In this document: positions 18,640 through 28,474 of the stretch, one piece after another
How positions within the stretch are numbered: the stretch's first letter is position 1
How the letters are laid out: every line of letters begins with the position of its first letter
From: Novipirellula herctigrandis
GTDB lineage: Bacteria > Planctomycetota > Planctomycetia > Pirellulales > Pirellulaceae
DNA length: 64,000 nt
NCBI GenBank assembly: GCA_007859835.1
Contig: SJPJ01000001.1
Span: 3,842,073 to 3,906,072 of the forward strand
Direction of reading: 5' to 3'
Notes under the pieces: generated by a model
Databases searched by the model: none
Told to the model about the DNA's origin: nothing
Seen by the model: only the letters and a program-made list of their open reading frames with translations
Translations under genes and position numbers: made by a program

Positions 18640-18882
18640 ATGCTTAAAACGACTCGTAAAACGATGCAACGAATCGTACAACTGACCGTGTTGGCCGCGG
18701 CAATCACCACCAGCGTCGGTTGTTTTGTCCCAATCTACTCGGCTCGTCCGGAACGACGTGTGCAACAATTGCTCTACACGTCCGAGGATTTGCGATCGAT
18801 GGTCGCTGAATGGGAACGCTTCTGGTTCCTCGATTCGCCTAGCCACATGACCCCTATCCGTACTCACGGTGGAATCATGTAA
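18640..18882 (+). CDS. Small putative lipoprotein
   Basis: An 80-residue protein with a signal peptide ending TTSVG and lipid Cys at about residue 27, followed by IYSARPERRVQQLLYTSEDL and a C-terminal region rich in aromatic residues (WERFWFLDSPSHMTP). GGAGG sits 8 nt before the ATG at 18640, so this start is preferred over an ATG five codons earlier that overlaps the ribosome binding site. Proteins of this pattern recur in planctomycetes with no known function. A short AGCACC/GGTGCT stem follows the stop. Confidence 0.72.
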   Translation: MLKTTRKTMQRIVQLTVLAAAITTSVGCFVPIYSARPERRVQQLLYTSEDLRSMVAEWERFWFLDSPSHMTPIRTHGGIM

Positions 18883-19056
18883 GCACCTTTGTGGTGCTGT
18901 TGCCTGCGTGACTGTCATAACCGGCACAATGCGTCCGGTTGCGTGGGGGACCCTGCGCTCAAAGGATTACCCCTTATGAATTTGGTAAGGGTGCATAAAA
19001 GAGCAACCTAGGTTTGAGGGTATCTTCCCCAAACTCCTAGCCGTTGCAGCTTTGCC

Positions 19057-20538
19057 ATGTCTACCGCTCCGATTCCGTGGAAACACGTTCGCAATGTCCT
19101 TGTCGTCTTTGCCCCCCTTTGGGTTGGTGCAACGATCGTGTTTGCATTCTTTGGCGTTTCCTATAGCCTTTTGAGACGTGACGTTTACTCGGCCCGCCAA
19201 CCGCTTGTGGTGCGGAACGAAGCGACCAGCAGCGTCGACCGGATGGGACGTTTCAGCAGCCAAACTGAACTCAAGGCTGCTCAGGAAACCATTCTCGAGA
19301 TGACACAAAATCCCGAAGTCGTCGCGGGTGCGCTTCGCCAAATCGGTCCTCGTTCTGGAAAACCAGACTCCAATTGGCCTAGCACCGAAGTCATCGACTC
19401 GGTCGCAAATGGCAAAGTCAACTTGTTGGCACCGCACGGATCCGAGTTTGGCAATACCGAAGTGGTCTATCTACAAGTCAAAGCATCGGATCAACAGCGA
19501 GCGTTGGTTTTTTGTGAAGCGATGTTTGATAACCTGACCGAACACTTACGGAACATTCGCCAAGTTCGTGCCGACAGCGTCATTCGCGAACTGACGTATG
19601 CTCGTGACCAAGCCGAAGAGAACCTCAATGAAGCCGCTGACCGGATGCGAGTATTTGAAGTGCAATTTTCTGCTGACCTTGGGGAACTAAGAAACCTCAA
19701 CGACGCGATCGCGGGTGATGGAACCAACCGACGAACGCTCGAACAGACGGCCAATGAGTTGCAGATCGCCGAACTAGAACTCGAAAAACTACATTCCCTA
19801 CACGAACTTCTGATCGCAGGATCGAAAAATCCTGATCATTTACTCGTTAGCGGCAGCGACCTGCTCACCCTCCAACCATCGCTGTTGCGACTCAAGGATG
19901 GTTTGATCGATGCGCAAATCACCAGCAGTCAATTGGCGGCCAACCGTACCGCCAAGCATCCATCGGTCATCAATGCTCGATCAACTGAACAACAAATTCG
20001 CAAACGCATGCAAGAAGAAGCGAGCACGGTAGTTCAAGCGATGCAGCCGGTTCTAAAACTTGAGCAGGCCCGCGTGCAGCGCTTAACCGAAAAGCAAAAC
20101 CGACTCGTCCAACGACTCGAAGCACTTGCGGCTGCCCGCACGGATTATGCAAAAGTAGACGCCGAAGTGAACCACCGAACGACGCTACTTGAAGAAGCCG
20201 AACGAGCCCTGGCCGAAGCACACGCCAGCCGTACTGCTGCACTGTCGACCAACCTCGTGGCTGAACTTGGACCACCGCAAGTTTCTGAAAACCCAATCGG
20301 CCCAGGCGGCTTTTTGGTCACAATGGGATCGGCAACCGCCGGATTACTTTTTGGACTCGGGTCGGTGTTCTTGATCGCACCTGGACCAAACGAGACACGA
20401 CGCGGTCGACGCTGGACCGACTTTCTACAAAAAGGAGGCCGCCGTGCAGCCGACCAAGCCGCTGCTGCGGCCGTTGCTGAAACTGTCCCACAAGGTCACA
20501 CCCAAGCCCCCAGGGCCGATCGCCGCCAGAACCGTTGA
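19057..20538 (+). CDS. Wzz/GumC-type polysaccharide co-polymerase
   Basis: A 493-residue inner-membrane protein. One membrane helix near residues 14-38 is followed by the Wzz-like beta segment (LRRDVYSARQPLVVRNEA), a long coiled-coil periplasmic part (about residues 165-395), and a second helix near 425-450 after a Pro/Gly-rich stretch (VSENPIGPGGFLVT). This layout is that of chain-length determinants that control export of O-antigen or exopolysaccharide. The short cytoplasmic tail is basic and has no tyrosine-kinase domain. No glycosyltransferase genes are adjacent in the window, so the polysaccharide is unknown. Confidence 0.82.
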   Translation: MSTAPIPWKHVRNVLVVFAPLWVGATIVFAFFGVSYSLLRRDVYSARQPLVVRNEATSSVDRMGRFSSQTELKAAQETILEMTQNPEVVAGALRQIGPRSGKPDSNWPSTEVIDSVANGKVNLLAPHGSEFGNTEVVYLQVKASDQQRALVFCEAMFDNLTEHLRNIRQVRADSVIRELTYARDQAEENLNEAADRMRVFEVQFSADLGELRNLNDAIAGDGTNRRTLEQTANELQIAELELEKLHSLHELLIAGSKNPDHLLVSGSDLLTLQPSLLRLKDGLIDAQITSSQLAANRTAKHPSVINARSTEQQIRKRMQEEASTVVQAMQPVLKLEQARVQRLTEKQNRLVQRLEALAAARTDYAKVDAEVNHRTTLLEEAERALAEAHASRTAALSTNLVAELGPPQVSENPIGPGGFLVTMGSATAGLLFGLGSVFLIAPGPNETRRGRRWTDFLQKGGRRAADQAAAAAVAETVPQGHTQAPRADRRQNR

Positions 20539-20542
20539 ACCA

Positions 20543-22096
20543 TCAACGACGACCTAGTACCGTCTTGAACAACCCGATCACTTGGCTTGAAAGCTGGGCA
20601 AGACGCTCCTGGTCAAGTTGCTTGTAGAACGCCTTTAAAATCGCTGCCGCCATTGCGGCATCAAGGTGAGCAATAATCTGCGGCACAACTTCATCGATCA
20701 CGCTTGTACCATCCGGATGTTCATCGCCGGTGTAAACACACGCGTAGCCGTCAATGGAAGGCCCGAGCAATTCCTTGACGTAGGCAACTGACGCGGCAAT
20801 CGATTCTTCTTTCAATTGATGTGGATTTTGCCAATCGTATGGCGGCTCCCATTCGCGAACCGGTCGAAGCAAATCGATGTGAGTCAAAACCGCGATGACC
20901 GCTGGCGGACGCAGTTTCGCATTGGCCTTCGAGTGCTCCGCCAATGCTTGAACCATCGCGACATCGGCTTGCCTTGCCGGTGAGTGTGCGTCCAGCACCA
21001 ACAACACAATATCCGCAGCCTCGATCGCCTTTTGAATTTCCTTTTGTTGGCTACGCGAAACATCTGCTTCATCGTAGCCGGGCGTATCAAGCAACGTGAC
21101 CTTGTTCACTGAACCCGGAAGTGAAAACTGGTATCGCTTCACAAGACGTGTTTCGGGCAGCACGCTCGTCGCCGCAACTTGATCATTCGTTAACGCATTG
21201 ATCAAACTTGATTTTCCCGCTTTGACTTGCCCCATGACGGCGATCGTCGTTTCAGTATCCTCAAGCGATTCAAGCCGAGTCGTATCGCCACCTACTTCAT
21301 GAACTGCAGCAGCCATTTTCCCAAACTTCATGCGATACGCTTTCGACCCACCACGCAATCGCCCGCTATACATTTCGATCAGGTAATACCCCACTTGTCG
21401 AAGGTATCTGTGATAGAAACTTCGAACCAATTCGTTTTGCAACTCCCCCACGACTTGCCCTGATTTTCGCCACAATGGATATGCCAATAATTTCGACGGA
21501 TTCGCAACCGCGGAAGCAAAGTAGACAATCTTTTGAACCGTATCGATCTTACCGACAACGCTTGGAACCTTCCCAAAATGGCCAATCGTTGCCAAGTCGC
21601 TACCGGGCACACTTTCGAGGACCCAGGCTTCCAAATCTTCGACCGCCAAATGCACGACAGCCAATATTTCAACCAACGTCAGTGGATGCAACGCGTTGAG
21701 AGTCCCATCAGAGTAGTAATGCTTGGCCAATCGATCGGCTAGAACTTGGGCATCGCCAATGAAACGATTGAAATCGGCAACCGTTTTTGAATCAACATCG
21801 TTCACTTCAGTACTGTACTGCTCGACCACGGCGATCGCTGCCGCATCGGTCGGCGTCCAAAAATCCGGAGCCTTTAGCGGTTTGCCCTCGTTGACTTGGC
21901 TCAGTTTGGGGGACGGCCAAAGTCGCCCCACACCCCACGCCAACAACCATAGAAATGGCAATGTCCAAACGACCCAGCCCAACCAACCGGTTTGATACAT
22001 CGCGACAAAACCAATCGCGAGGTAACACAATAGGGGTAACACCCAAAGCAGAAACAACACCACCATTCGCGGACGCAGGGCACGAAACAAACTCAT
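20543..22096 (-). CDS. Membrane-anchored Era/YcjF-like GTPase
   Basis: A 517-residue protein with two N-terminal membrane helices (about residues 10-50) and a GTPase domain near residues 270-440: G1 GQVKAGKSS, G3 DTPGYDEAD, and a G4-like THID. The family resembles small Era-type and DUF697-linked GTPases used in membrane or cell-cycle functions. The start is placed at the ATG of the ATGA overlap with the upstream gene; an ATG four codons earlier exists. The overlap implies translational coupling to the second GTPase, so the two probably act together. Confidence 0.8.
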   Translation of the reverse strand: MSLFRALRPRMVVLFLLWVLPLLCYLAIGFVAMYQTGWLGWVVWTLPFLWLLAWGVGRLWPSPKLSQVNEGKPLKAPDFWTPTDAAAIAVVEQYSTEVNDVDSKTVADFNRFIGDAQVLADRLAKHYYSDGTLNALHPLTLVEILAVVHLAVEDLEAWVLESVPGSDLATIGHFGKVPSVVGKIDTVQKIVYFASAVANPSKLLAYPLWRKSGQVVGELQNELVRSFYHRYLRQVGYYLIEMYSGRLRGGSKAYRMKFGKMAAAVHEVGGDTTRLESLEDTETTIAVMGQVKAGKSSLINALTNDQVAATSVLPETRLVKRYQFSLPGSVNKVTLLDTPGYDEADVSRSQQKEIQKAIEAADIVLLVLDAHSPARQADVAMVQALAEHSKANAKLRPPAVIAVLTHIDLLRPVREWEPPYDWQNPHQLKEESIAASVAYVKELLGPSIDGYACVYTGDEHPDGTSVIDEVVPQIIAHLDAAMAAAILKAFYKQLDQERLAQLSSQVIGLFKTVLGRR

Positions 22097-23247
22097 TGGG
22101 CTTTCCATAGTGTATGGCCTCGCTTGAGTTGCTCTGCGAAAACGTCTTGTAACTGTTCGGTAGTTGGGACGTTACCTTTTCGCAAATCAGCAAAGTACCA
22201 ATCCCACGACATGCCCAATGCATAGGTGAATGCGAACGAGCTAGCCGCCCCGACCGCCAATCCGACAACCGGGATAAATTTCAACGCCTCGCGAATTGCA
22301 AAACGAATCGCGATCCGTGTTCCCGCGGCACTTGTTAGCATAGCCCAATGCTTGGGGGTAATTTCTTGTTCGTAGAGACCTGCGATCTTCACGGCCAAGT
22401 GAGCTTGTATGGCGACCACAGCAGGAATATCAACCCACGGTACCGGAATTGCCCCTGCGGTCCCCGCCATGGCACTGGATGCCAAAATTTGCCGATACGA
22501 TTTTTGCTGACGAGCCGACATCGGTTCGCCCGTGGAATCGTGAAGCGCCAAAAGGGCTTGTCGATAGGCATGAGGCAGCTTGTCGAGAATCGCTTGCTTC
22601 AATCGACCGCCACCAAAGTTAGGTTCTGCAAACCCATCTTCGATTTGCGTCAGATCAATCGGAATGACATTGTCAAACAGCCCGGCGAACTGCTTTGACT
22701 TTTCGTCAATCAGTAGTTGCAGCGTCTCGGGAATTTCTCCATTCTCTTCAAACGGATCCGGCCCCTCGGACAAGTCAAGCGAACCTGTGGCCTCGTGCAA
22801 ACAGGTTAACGCCAACAGGACCGGTCGCTCAGGTTCTGCTTTGCGAATTTGACGTAACGGTGTGATAATCGAATCAAGTGCATGGTCGGAAACACGAACG
22901 GTAACGATCATCAACTGGGTCGAGCCCGAGAACCGATCGATGTCATCACAGGGATCATAGGCTACTTCGCCGATGCCGCGAGTATCAATAAACGATAGCA
23001 GCGGTTCCAACGAATCGGGAAAATCGAACCGACGCGAAGTTTTCGTTTCTGGCCGATAGCCTTCGCCCACGATCGCCTCTTCGGCTGCCGTCAGAAATCG
23101 AACGATCGAGCTTTTGCCGCTACCGGTTTTGCCAAAAAGCCAAATAGAGGGGACCGGAACGGTTTGGCGAAGCGTGTCAATTTGTTTCGCATAATCGTCC
23201 TCGTTGGCTGGTTCGCTGTGTCGGAGTTTCCACCAAGAAAATGCCAT
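22093..23247 (-). CDS. GTPase with DUF697-like C-terminal membrane region
   Basis: A 384-residue protein: N-terminal MAFSWWKLRHSEP, P-loop FGKTGSGKSS near residue 35, G3 DTRGIGE, and a C-terminal part with two hydrophobic helices (GAIPVPWVDIPAVVAIQAH and FIPVVGLAVGAASSFAF) like the DUF697 region of YcjF-type proteins. A clear NKxD (G4) is not visible; TCLH occupies its place, so nucleotide specificity is uncertain. The start is set at the internal ATG with GTGAAAG upstream; the frame is open 29 more codons. The next GTPase gene overlaps its stop as ATGA. Confidence 0.8.
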   Translation of the reverse strand: MAFSWWKLRHSEPANEDDYAKQIDTLRQTVPVPSIWLFGKTGSGKSSIVRFLTAAEEAIVGEGYRPETKTSRRFDFPDSLEPLLSFIDTRGIGEVAYDPCDDIDRFSGSTQLMIVTVRVSDHALDSIITPLRQIRKAEPERPVLLALTCLHEATGSLDLSEGPDPFEENGEIPETLQLLIDEKSKQFAGLFDNVIPIDLTQIEDGFAEPNFGGGRLKQAILDKLPHAYRQALLALHDSTGEPMSARQQKSYRQILASSAMAGTAGAIPVPWVDIPAVVAIQAHLAVKIAGLYEQEITPKHWAMLTSAAGTRIAIRFAIREALKFIPVVGLAVGAASSFAFTYALGMSWDWYFADLRKGNVPTTEQLQDVFAEQLKRGHTLWKAQ

Positions 23248-23451
23248 CGATTCTTTCACTTGCCCCTGTCGTGTTAAGCAGATTGCTGGAAGCCTTGTGG
23301 CCAAACACGTATCGGCATCTCTCCGAGAAGCCAAGTTTTACGAGTCGCCGATCGACTCGCCGTGTGATTTCACTCAATCAAGGTGTGCATTATCGCAGAA
23401 TCACCAAGAACCCACACGCGTGCCACGGGAAAAACGTGCCGCGGGAAAAAG

Positions 23452-23496
23452 GGGCCAACGAAAAACGGGCCAACGAAAAACGGGCCAACGAAAAAC
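23452..23496. repeat. Intergenic 15-bp tandem repeat (three perfect copies)
   Basis: GGGCCAACGAAAAAC is repeated three times head to tail, with degenerate copies just before. The array touches the terminator hairpin of the DUF1559 gene, so on the minus strand each unit adds another run of five T after the hairpin. Confidence 0.85.
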
Positions 23497-23520
23497 GGGA
23501 GCCTCTTTCGGAGGCTCCCG
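23491..23520 (-). terminator. Rho-independent terminator of the DUF1559 gene
   Basis: A perfect 10-bp stem, CGGGAGCCTC with GAGGCTCCCG, and a 5-nt loop are followed on the minus strand by TTTTT. It lies 33 bp past the stop codon. Confidence 0.93.
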
Positions 23521-23553
23521 TTCACGAATTTCTTTTATGCGACAGAAAAACGG

Positions 23554-24723
23554 CTAGAAATCGTAGCTGACCGTTTCTTGAGCATCCTTGGTCCCCATTG
23601 CCCCCCAAACACCAAACGGGCTGGCGGCTCCTGGCTGCTGGTTATCACGACCAAACGGGATGACAGACTGATCACCAGCGTCAACCGATTCGGTAATGAA
23701 CTTCACCGCACCGTCGGCCATCAAAACGTGTACCCCGCCTTGGTGACGACTCGACGCACTAAAAATACCACGGCTGTTGTGTTCCACAATTACGTTGTAC
23801 CCATTGGGCGGGCGAATCGTCGTGAAGGTGGTCCATTGAGGACCGCCCATCGCCCAACGTCGACCACGACCATGGTTGTAGTCCGAATCGAGACTGGCGG
23901 TTTGCGTCCAAAACTGCGGTCGCAGTGGATCAATGTTCGTGGGTGTGTCCCAGTAATTCGCAGGGCGAGATTCCGCACTGCCATCGTAAAGAGGCGACGT
24001 TGTAATTTCTCGTTTCTGCTGGTCAATATTAACTTCGCCGATTGCAATCGTGTTGGACAATCCATCAGCGATATCGCGGAAACGGGTGAAGTGACGAGCA
24101 CGGAATACGCCTCGAGCCCAACGGCTGCCTGCAGTGTCACCCCAATTACCATCGGTACTCGGGTCGCCATTTTGCCAAACACCACCATGATGTTGTTCGT
24201 AGAATGCATCGCCCACGCACGCAACGTAGTTCGTCATCCCCGTTCTGGTCGGAACCTTGGTCGCCGGGTCGCTCGGGCAACGGTAAGTTGGAACTTGCGT
24301 GATCCAAGGTTGGTAGTCATCTCGCCAAGGCTGAGGTCCCATCGCAGGATATGGTGGGGTTCGAGGATTACCACCTCGGTCAACACCCAACGGATTCGAA
24401 ATCTTTTCCCACAGAGCTTGTTGCTCAATGAACGGCAACATTCCGACGAGATAACTCAAACTGAGCCGGTTGTCCCAATCATCGCCACGCCCGACGTCAT
24501 ACGTCCCCCCCATTTGCATCATTAACTTGCCATAAGTCGCATGATAGTTATGAAGGCCAAGACCGAGCTGTTTTACATTATTACTGCATTGCATCCGACG
24601 CGCTGCTTCACGTGCCGCTTGAACCGCTGGCAACAATAGGCCAACCAAAACGCCGATGATTGCAATCACCACCAGCAACTCGACAAGCGTGAAACCACGC
24701 GGTCGAACTGAAGAAGTTCTCAT
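23554..24723 (-). CDS. DUF1559 prepilin-like (type II pseudopilin-like) protein
   Basis: A 389-residue planctomycete hallmark protein. The N-terminus RG/FTLVELLVVIAIIGVLVG is a prepilin cleavage site and hydrophobic helix, followed by LLPAVQAAREAARRMQC. The C-terminus has the H-x9-DG motif in HQGGVHVLMADGAVKFI. The function is unknown; the leader implies processing by a prepilin peptidase and assembly at the envelope. It lies downstream of a CRTAC1-type lipoprotein gene on the same strand and ends at a strong terminator. Confidence 0.95.
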   Translation of the reverse strand: MRTSSVRPRGFTLVELLVVIAIIGVLVGLLLPAVQAAREAARRMQCSNNVKQLGLGLHNYHATYGKLMMQMGGTYDVGRGDDWDNRLSLSYLVGMLPFIEQQALWEKISNPLGVDRGGNPRTPPYPAMGPQPWRDDYQPWITQVPTYRCPSDPATKVPTRTGMTNYVACVGDAFYEQHHGGVWQNGDPSTDGNWGDTAGSRWARGVFRARHFTRFRDIADGLSNTIAIGEVNIDQQKREITTSPLYDGSAESRPANYWDTPTNIDPLRPQFWTQTASLDSDYNHGRGRRWAMGGPQWTTFTTIRPPNGYNVIVEHNSRGIFSASSRHQGGVHVLMADGAVKFITESVDAGDQSVIPFGRDNQQPGAASPFGVWGAMGTKDAQETVSYDF

Positions 24724-24835
24724 GTTGAATACTCGCTAAAGAGAAGGAAAAAGGAGAATGGACAAATTGTCGCATGCCTCAAACTGTAGGGGACCGAAGT
24801 GCGCGATTCAACAACGATTTCAAAAAAAACGCAGG

Positions 24836-27800
24836 CTAGCGAGTCAATTGAAATATATTGTCTGCCTTTCTCCTAGTGCCTTGCTCTACAGCCAGATAAG
24901 AACCATTTACGTCTACCTCGGAAAAACGAGAGATCGTGCCGCTAGGCCAATGAATTTCCAGCGATACCAGAGAGGCGTTCGCCCCCAACCCGATCGTGAG
25001 AGAATTTTCGTTTTTAGATAGATAACCATTACCGCCGATTTGGTAGGTCGCAATAGACGAGAATGCTTGTTGTTGCCCCCTTTTTCCTTTCGAAACGTTA
25101 GCAATCACCTTCGCCCCAACTGCATCACGCTCACTAATCGTCCCAGCAAGCGTGATTCGGATCCAGTTTCCAGTCGTTGATTGATTTTCAAGCAATGCCG
25201 TGGGTGCATCGAGGTGTCCTGCAACCAAATCCGTTTTGCCATCGCAATTCCAATCAAGCGTAGCAAGGGCACGCCCAAGTGTCCGCTTGGACCAATAGTC
25301 GTCTCCAAGTTGATCAGGCAAAACAAGTTCGAAAGGGCCTCGACCACCACGAAAACAGTGGGGCGCCATTCGGTAGCCAGCCCCATCCGCGGTATGGTTG
25401 TAGAGGTGTCCATTGAGGATCACAAGATCAAGCCATCCATCGCAGTCGAGATCGACTGCTTGTGTCCCCCATCCGAGAACGCGACGGGTTTCTTGGTCGA
25501 GCCCGGATGCGACCGCACGGTTTGCAAATACGCCGGAATCGCCCTGCAAAAACAAATCCGATGACTCGTCGGTGTAGTTGGTGACATGCAGATCGAGTCG
25601 TCCATTGCGATCAAAATCACCTGCTGTGACCCCCATACAGCTCTGCGCCATTCCTTGGACACCATAGGCACAGCCGTACAACTCGGCACGCTCGGCCAGT
25701 TGGAATGGGGCTGATGCGACGTGCTCCGCGGGCAATTTGGGCGTTTCCCCCAAGGCACGATGCACTGCTCTCTGATTCGCCGGAAGAGGTGGTTGAGATC
25801 GCTCGCTAAGCCAATAGTGGTTTAGGTTGGTGTCGTTGGTGATAAAAACGTCGTTGCCTGCACGTTCGTCGAAATTGGAAATCATCGCTGCGAACCCATA
25901 GCCGTTGGTGTGCGGCTTGTTTTTGAGCTCCAATCGCTTCCACGTTCCATCTTCGGTCAATTGCAGAAACCGATCTTCTGCGGCACGATACTGCTGAGGA
26001 TTGCACTGGGGCCGCTCGGTAGTGCCACTGCAAAGTGTCTCGACCATACGAAGGTCGTTGATGTAATTCACTTCGACTAAATCTGGCAAATGATCGCCGT
26101 TTAGATCCCCACACGCGATCGATGTGGTCCACTGTGCATTTTCTGGGAGCGAATTTTCAAGCCGATCGCTGCTTCGGTCATCCTCGGAAAGCTCGGCTGG
26201 TTCAATGATCAAATCACTCCGAGTAAAAGTGCCGTCGCCATTATTGAAAAAGATGGCGTTTGTCCCAAAGTTAGCAACCAGGATTTCCGGAAAACCATCT
26301 TGGTTCAAATCAGCCGTTGTCATCCCCTGGCCGTAACCACGATCATCACAACTTGCGAGTGCGGCAACGTCGACCCAAGTCTTGCCCTCCAGGTTTCGAA
26401 ACAACGCGTTTGGCTGGGAAGCGACTGACGTTTTTCCATCGGCCCCTGGTGGCACGCCACCGGATTGGGCAAACGCAAGATCCGGCCAACCATCGAGGTC
26501 AAAATCCACCGCTGCGATTCCGCCACCGTTGGTTTCGTGCATCGCCAACGATTCGATGTCATTGGTCGGGCCAGGACGATATTGAAAGTTCAATCCAGTT
26601 GATTTTGCGACATCATGCAGCGCGATCGCAGTGTTTGAGGCGGCGTCGGAATCGACGAATGGCTGCAACGTGATCGCCTTGGACGAACCAGCAAGCAGCG
26701 CATCGGGAAGTGGCCAATCGGAACGCGATAGGCCGCATAGAGCGGTCGCTTCAAGATCGCTTGTAGGGCGTGATTCACAGAGTGATTCCGGAGCATTTGA
26801 CGCATCTTTCGCTGCGATTCGTTCCCAAGCGAGTGCTTCGCAGTCACGGTTGAGTTGTCGGAGCGTCGACGCAATCCCCTGATAAATCTCGGCCGACCGA
26901 TTCAATTCGGTCATCAAAAAAGCCAAATGATCTAGGGTCCGGTAGCGTTTGAAGGCACCTTCGGCGACTGCTTCTTGCCCGTTCAATTCGAGAGAACGGG
27001 CTAGTCCGAGATATGCATAACGATCGGTTTGGTCGCGATAGACCGTTTCTAGAAAACAACGAATGGCGACGGAGTGTTCGCCGCGATCTTGATAAAAATG
27101 GGCTAATGCGTACCAGTAATCAGGAGAGTCTTCGATACCATTCGGAAGGAGACTAAGCAGATCCAGTAACGGCTGCTGCCCGTGCAATTGGGAAAACACG
27201 CGCATCGCAAATGCCACCGTCGCGACGGAATCGGGCATCTCGACGACCAGCTGCTCCATCGTAACTTCCGATTCTCGATGGTTCCCCCAAGTCCACGCTC
27301 GCTTGGCAAGCGAAAGTGCGTTTAGTGGTATTTCCACCATTTCATCGGGGTGATCAACCAGGGTAGGATGCAAATGAGGCTCGCTAAGCATGCCCAACGC
27401 ATCGAGTTCATCTTCGGTTGCGACTCCTAGCCGAACCAAAGATCGCAGGTGCGGTGCGGCTTCATATCGACGGCCCAAATGGTCCAAGATATGTGCCAAA
27501 CGACGATGGGCAATCGCGATATCTTGGTTGGCATGGACGATCTGACGCAGTCGGTCAAGCGCCTCGTCGTAACGTTCTAATTGGATAAACCAATCAGCGG
27601 ATTGCCCAAGTACGGCGAACTTGACTTGTGGTGAATCGAATGGAATTTGAGCAAGCGTTTCAATCGCCGAATCAAGCTGGCCTAGCTCGGCTTGGCATCG
27701 AGCAAGCAAGAAAATCGCTTGAAAGTGATCGGAGTGAGCGACTAGCAAAGGGCGAAGCACTTGCTGGGCCGCCTCATACTCGCGACGCCGAAAGAATTCG

Positions 27801-28027
27801 CTCGCGAGACTAATTTGCTCTGAAATTTGCTCTGTAATTTGCGGGGCAACTTGCGAATCGGTTCGTTGTGAACCTGCCGCAGACGCTGAAGCCGGCAAAT
27901 CCGCCACGGCAGGGGAAGCCTGTTCTTCGTCGGAAGGTCGATTTGCGATAGGAGCACTCGAATTCCGACAACCCAATAGGTTGAACCAGAGAATTGCAGC
28001 TACAATCGCGTGCCCCGATCTCATCAT
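24836..28027 (-). CDS. TPR plus FG-GAP/ASPIC-UnbV (CRTAC1-type) lipoprotein, copy 1
   Basis: A 1063-residue lipoprotein: signal ending FNLLG with lipid Cys20, a TPR-rich N-terminal half (about residues 70-400), then FG-GAP/VCBS beta-propeller repeats with Ca-binding loops such as DFDLDGWPDL and DLNQDGFPEI, and a C-terminal ASPIC/UnbV domain (RDAVGAKVIANV...SLEIHWPSGTISRF). CRTAC1-type proteins are cell-surface or periplasmic and mostly uncharacterised. It starts 4 bp after the stop of a small lipoprotein gene and precedes the DUF1559 gene, so the three form an operon. Two paralogues lie next door. Confidence 0.93.
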   Translation of the reverse strand: MMRSGHAIVAAILWFNLLGCRNSSAPIANRPSDEEQASPAVADLPASASAAGSQRTDSQVAPQITEQISEQISLASEFFRRREYEAAQQVLRPLLVAHSDHFQAIFLLARCQAELGQLDSAIETLAQIPFDSPQVKFAVLGQSADWFIQLERYDEALDRLRQIVHANQDIAIAHRRLAHILDHLGRRYEAAPHLRSLVRLGVATEDELDALGMLSEPHLHPTLVDHPDEMVEIPLNALSLAKRAWTWGNHRESEVTMEQLVVEMPDSVATVAFAMRVFSQLHGQQPLLDLLSLLPNGIEDSPDYWYALAHFYQDRGEHSVAIRCFLETVYRDQTDRYAYLGLARSLELNGQEAVAEGAFKRYRTLDHLAFLMTELNRSAEIYQGIASTLRQLNRDCEALAWERIAAKDASNAPESLCESRPTSDLEATALCGLSRSDWPLPDALLAGSSKAITLQPFVDSDAASNTAIALHDVAKSTGLNFQYRPGPTNDIESLAMHETNGGGIAAVDFDLDGWPDLAFAQSGGVPPGADGKTSVASQPNALFRNLEGKTWVDVAALASCDDRGYGQGMTTADLNQDGFPEILVANFGTNAIFFNNGDGTFTRSDLIIEPAELSEDDRSSDRLENSLPENAQWTTSIACGDLNGDHLPDLVEVNYINDLRMVETLCSGTTERPQCNPQQYRAAEDRFLQLTEDGTWKRLELKNKPHTNGYGFAAMISNFDERAGNDVFITNDTNLNHYWLSERSQPPLPANQRAVHRALGETPKLPAEHVASAPFQLAERAELYGCAYGVQGMAQSCMGVTAGDFDRNGRLDLHVTNYTDESSDLFLQGDSGVFANRAVASGLDQETRRVLGWGTQAVDLDCDGWLDLVILNGHLYNHTADGAGYRMAPHCFRGGRGPFELVLPDQLGDDYWSKRTLGRALATLDWNCDGKTDLVAGHLDAPTALLENQSTTGNWIRITLAGTISERDAVGAKVIANVSKGKRGQQQAFSSIATYQIGGNGYLSKNENSLTIGLGANASLVSLEIHWPSGTISRFSEVDVNGSYLAVEQGTRRKADNIFQLTR

Positions 28028-28031
28028 GCGA

Positions 28032-28211
28032 CTACTTTTGGCCGGGTCTCTTTTGATTGTTCATCATTTCCGAATAATCCGCCGATTCTTGCTTTTCTTC
28101 TTCGGTTTGCGCTGCCACAGGCTCAAACTCGGCAGGTTGGTTCGTGTCACCGCATCCTGAGAAAAAACTTAGGCAAGAAATACAGGCGAAGCAAAGTAAC
28201 AAATGACGCAT
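28032..28211 (-). CDS. Short lipoprotein at the head of the CRTAC1/DUF1559 operon
   Basis: A 59-residue lipoprotein. The start is MRHLLLCFACISCL with TTGGAG upstream; the lipid Cys is in FFSGC. The short mature part is polar (GDTNQPAEFEPVAAQTEEEKQ). The frame is open 30 codons further upstream but without signal features. Tiny lipoproteins like this often accompany DUF1559 genes in planctomycetes; the function is unknown. Confidence 0.75.
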   Translation of the reverse strand: MRHLLLCFACISCLSFFSGCGDTNQPAEFEPVAAQTEEEKQESADYSEMMNNQKRPGQK

Positions 28212-28474
28212 GGGAACTCCAAAATGGTTAGAACGAAAGGGAATATTGAAAAGGAGGAACTCGAATCGGTACCGTTTACACTTCGTCTCTAACGAAGACA
28301 TTCAACGAGTCTGTGCGATGAACCGAACCAGAGTTTAGAATTCACGGTAAGACTTCCGTGAAGTTTTCTAAAGTCTGAGCGAACGACGGATGGCCGTCAA
28401 GTCTTTTGAATATGTTAACAATGTTAGTTACACGATCCATCCGATTATCAAATAACCCCAGCTATCACCCCGTC

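Noticed and set aside
23383..24525. Plus-strand open frame of 380 codons
   Set aside because: Antisense to the DUF1559 gene, and its first part translates the 15-bp tandem repeat.
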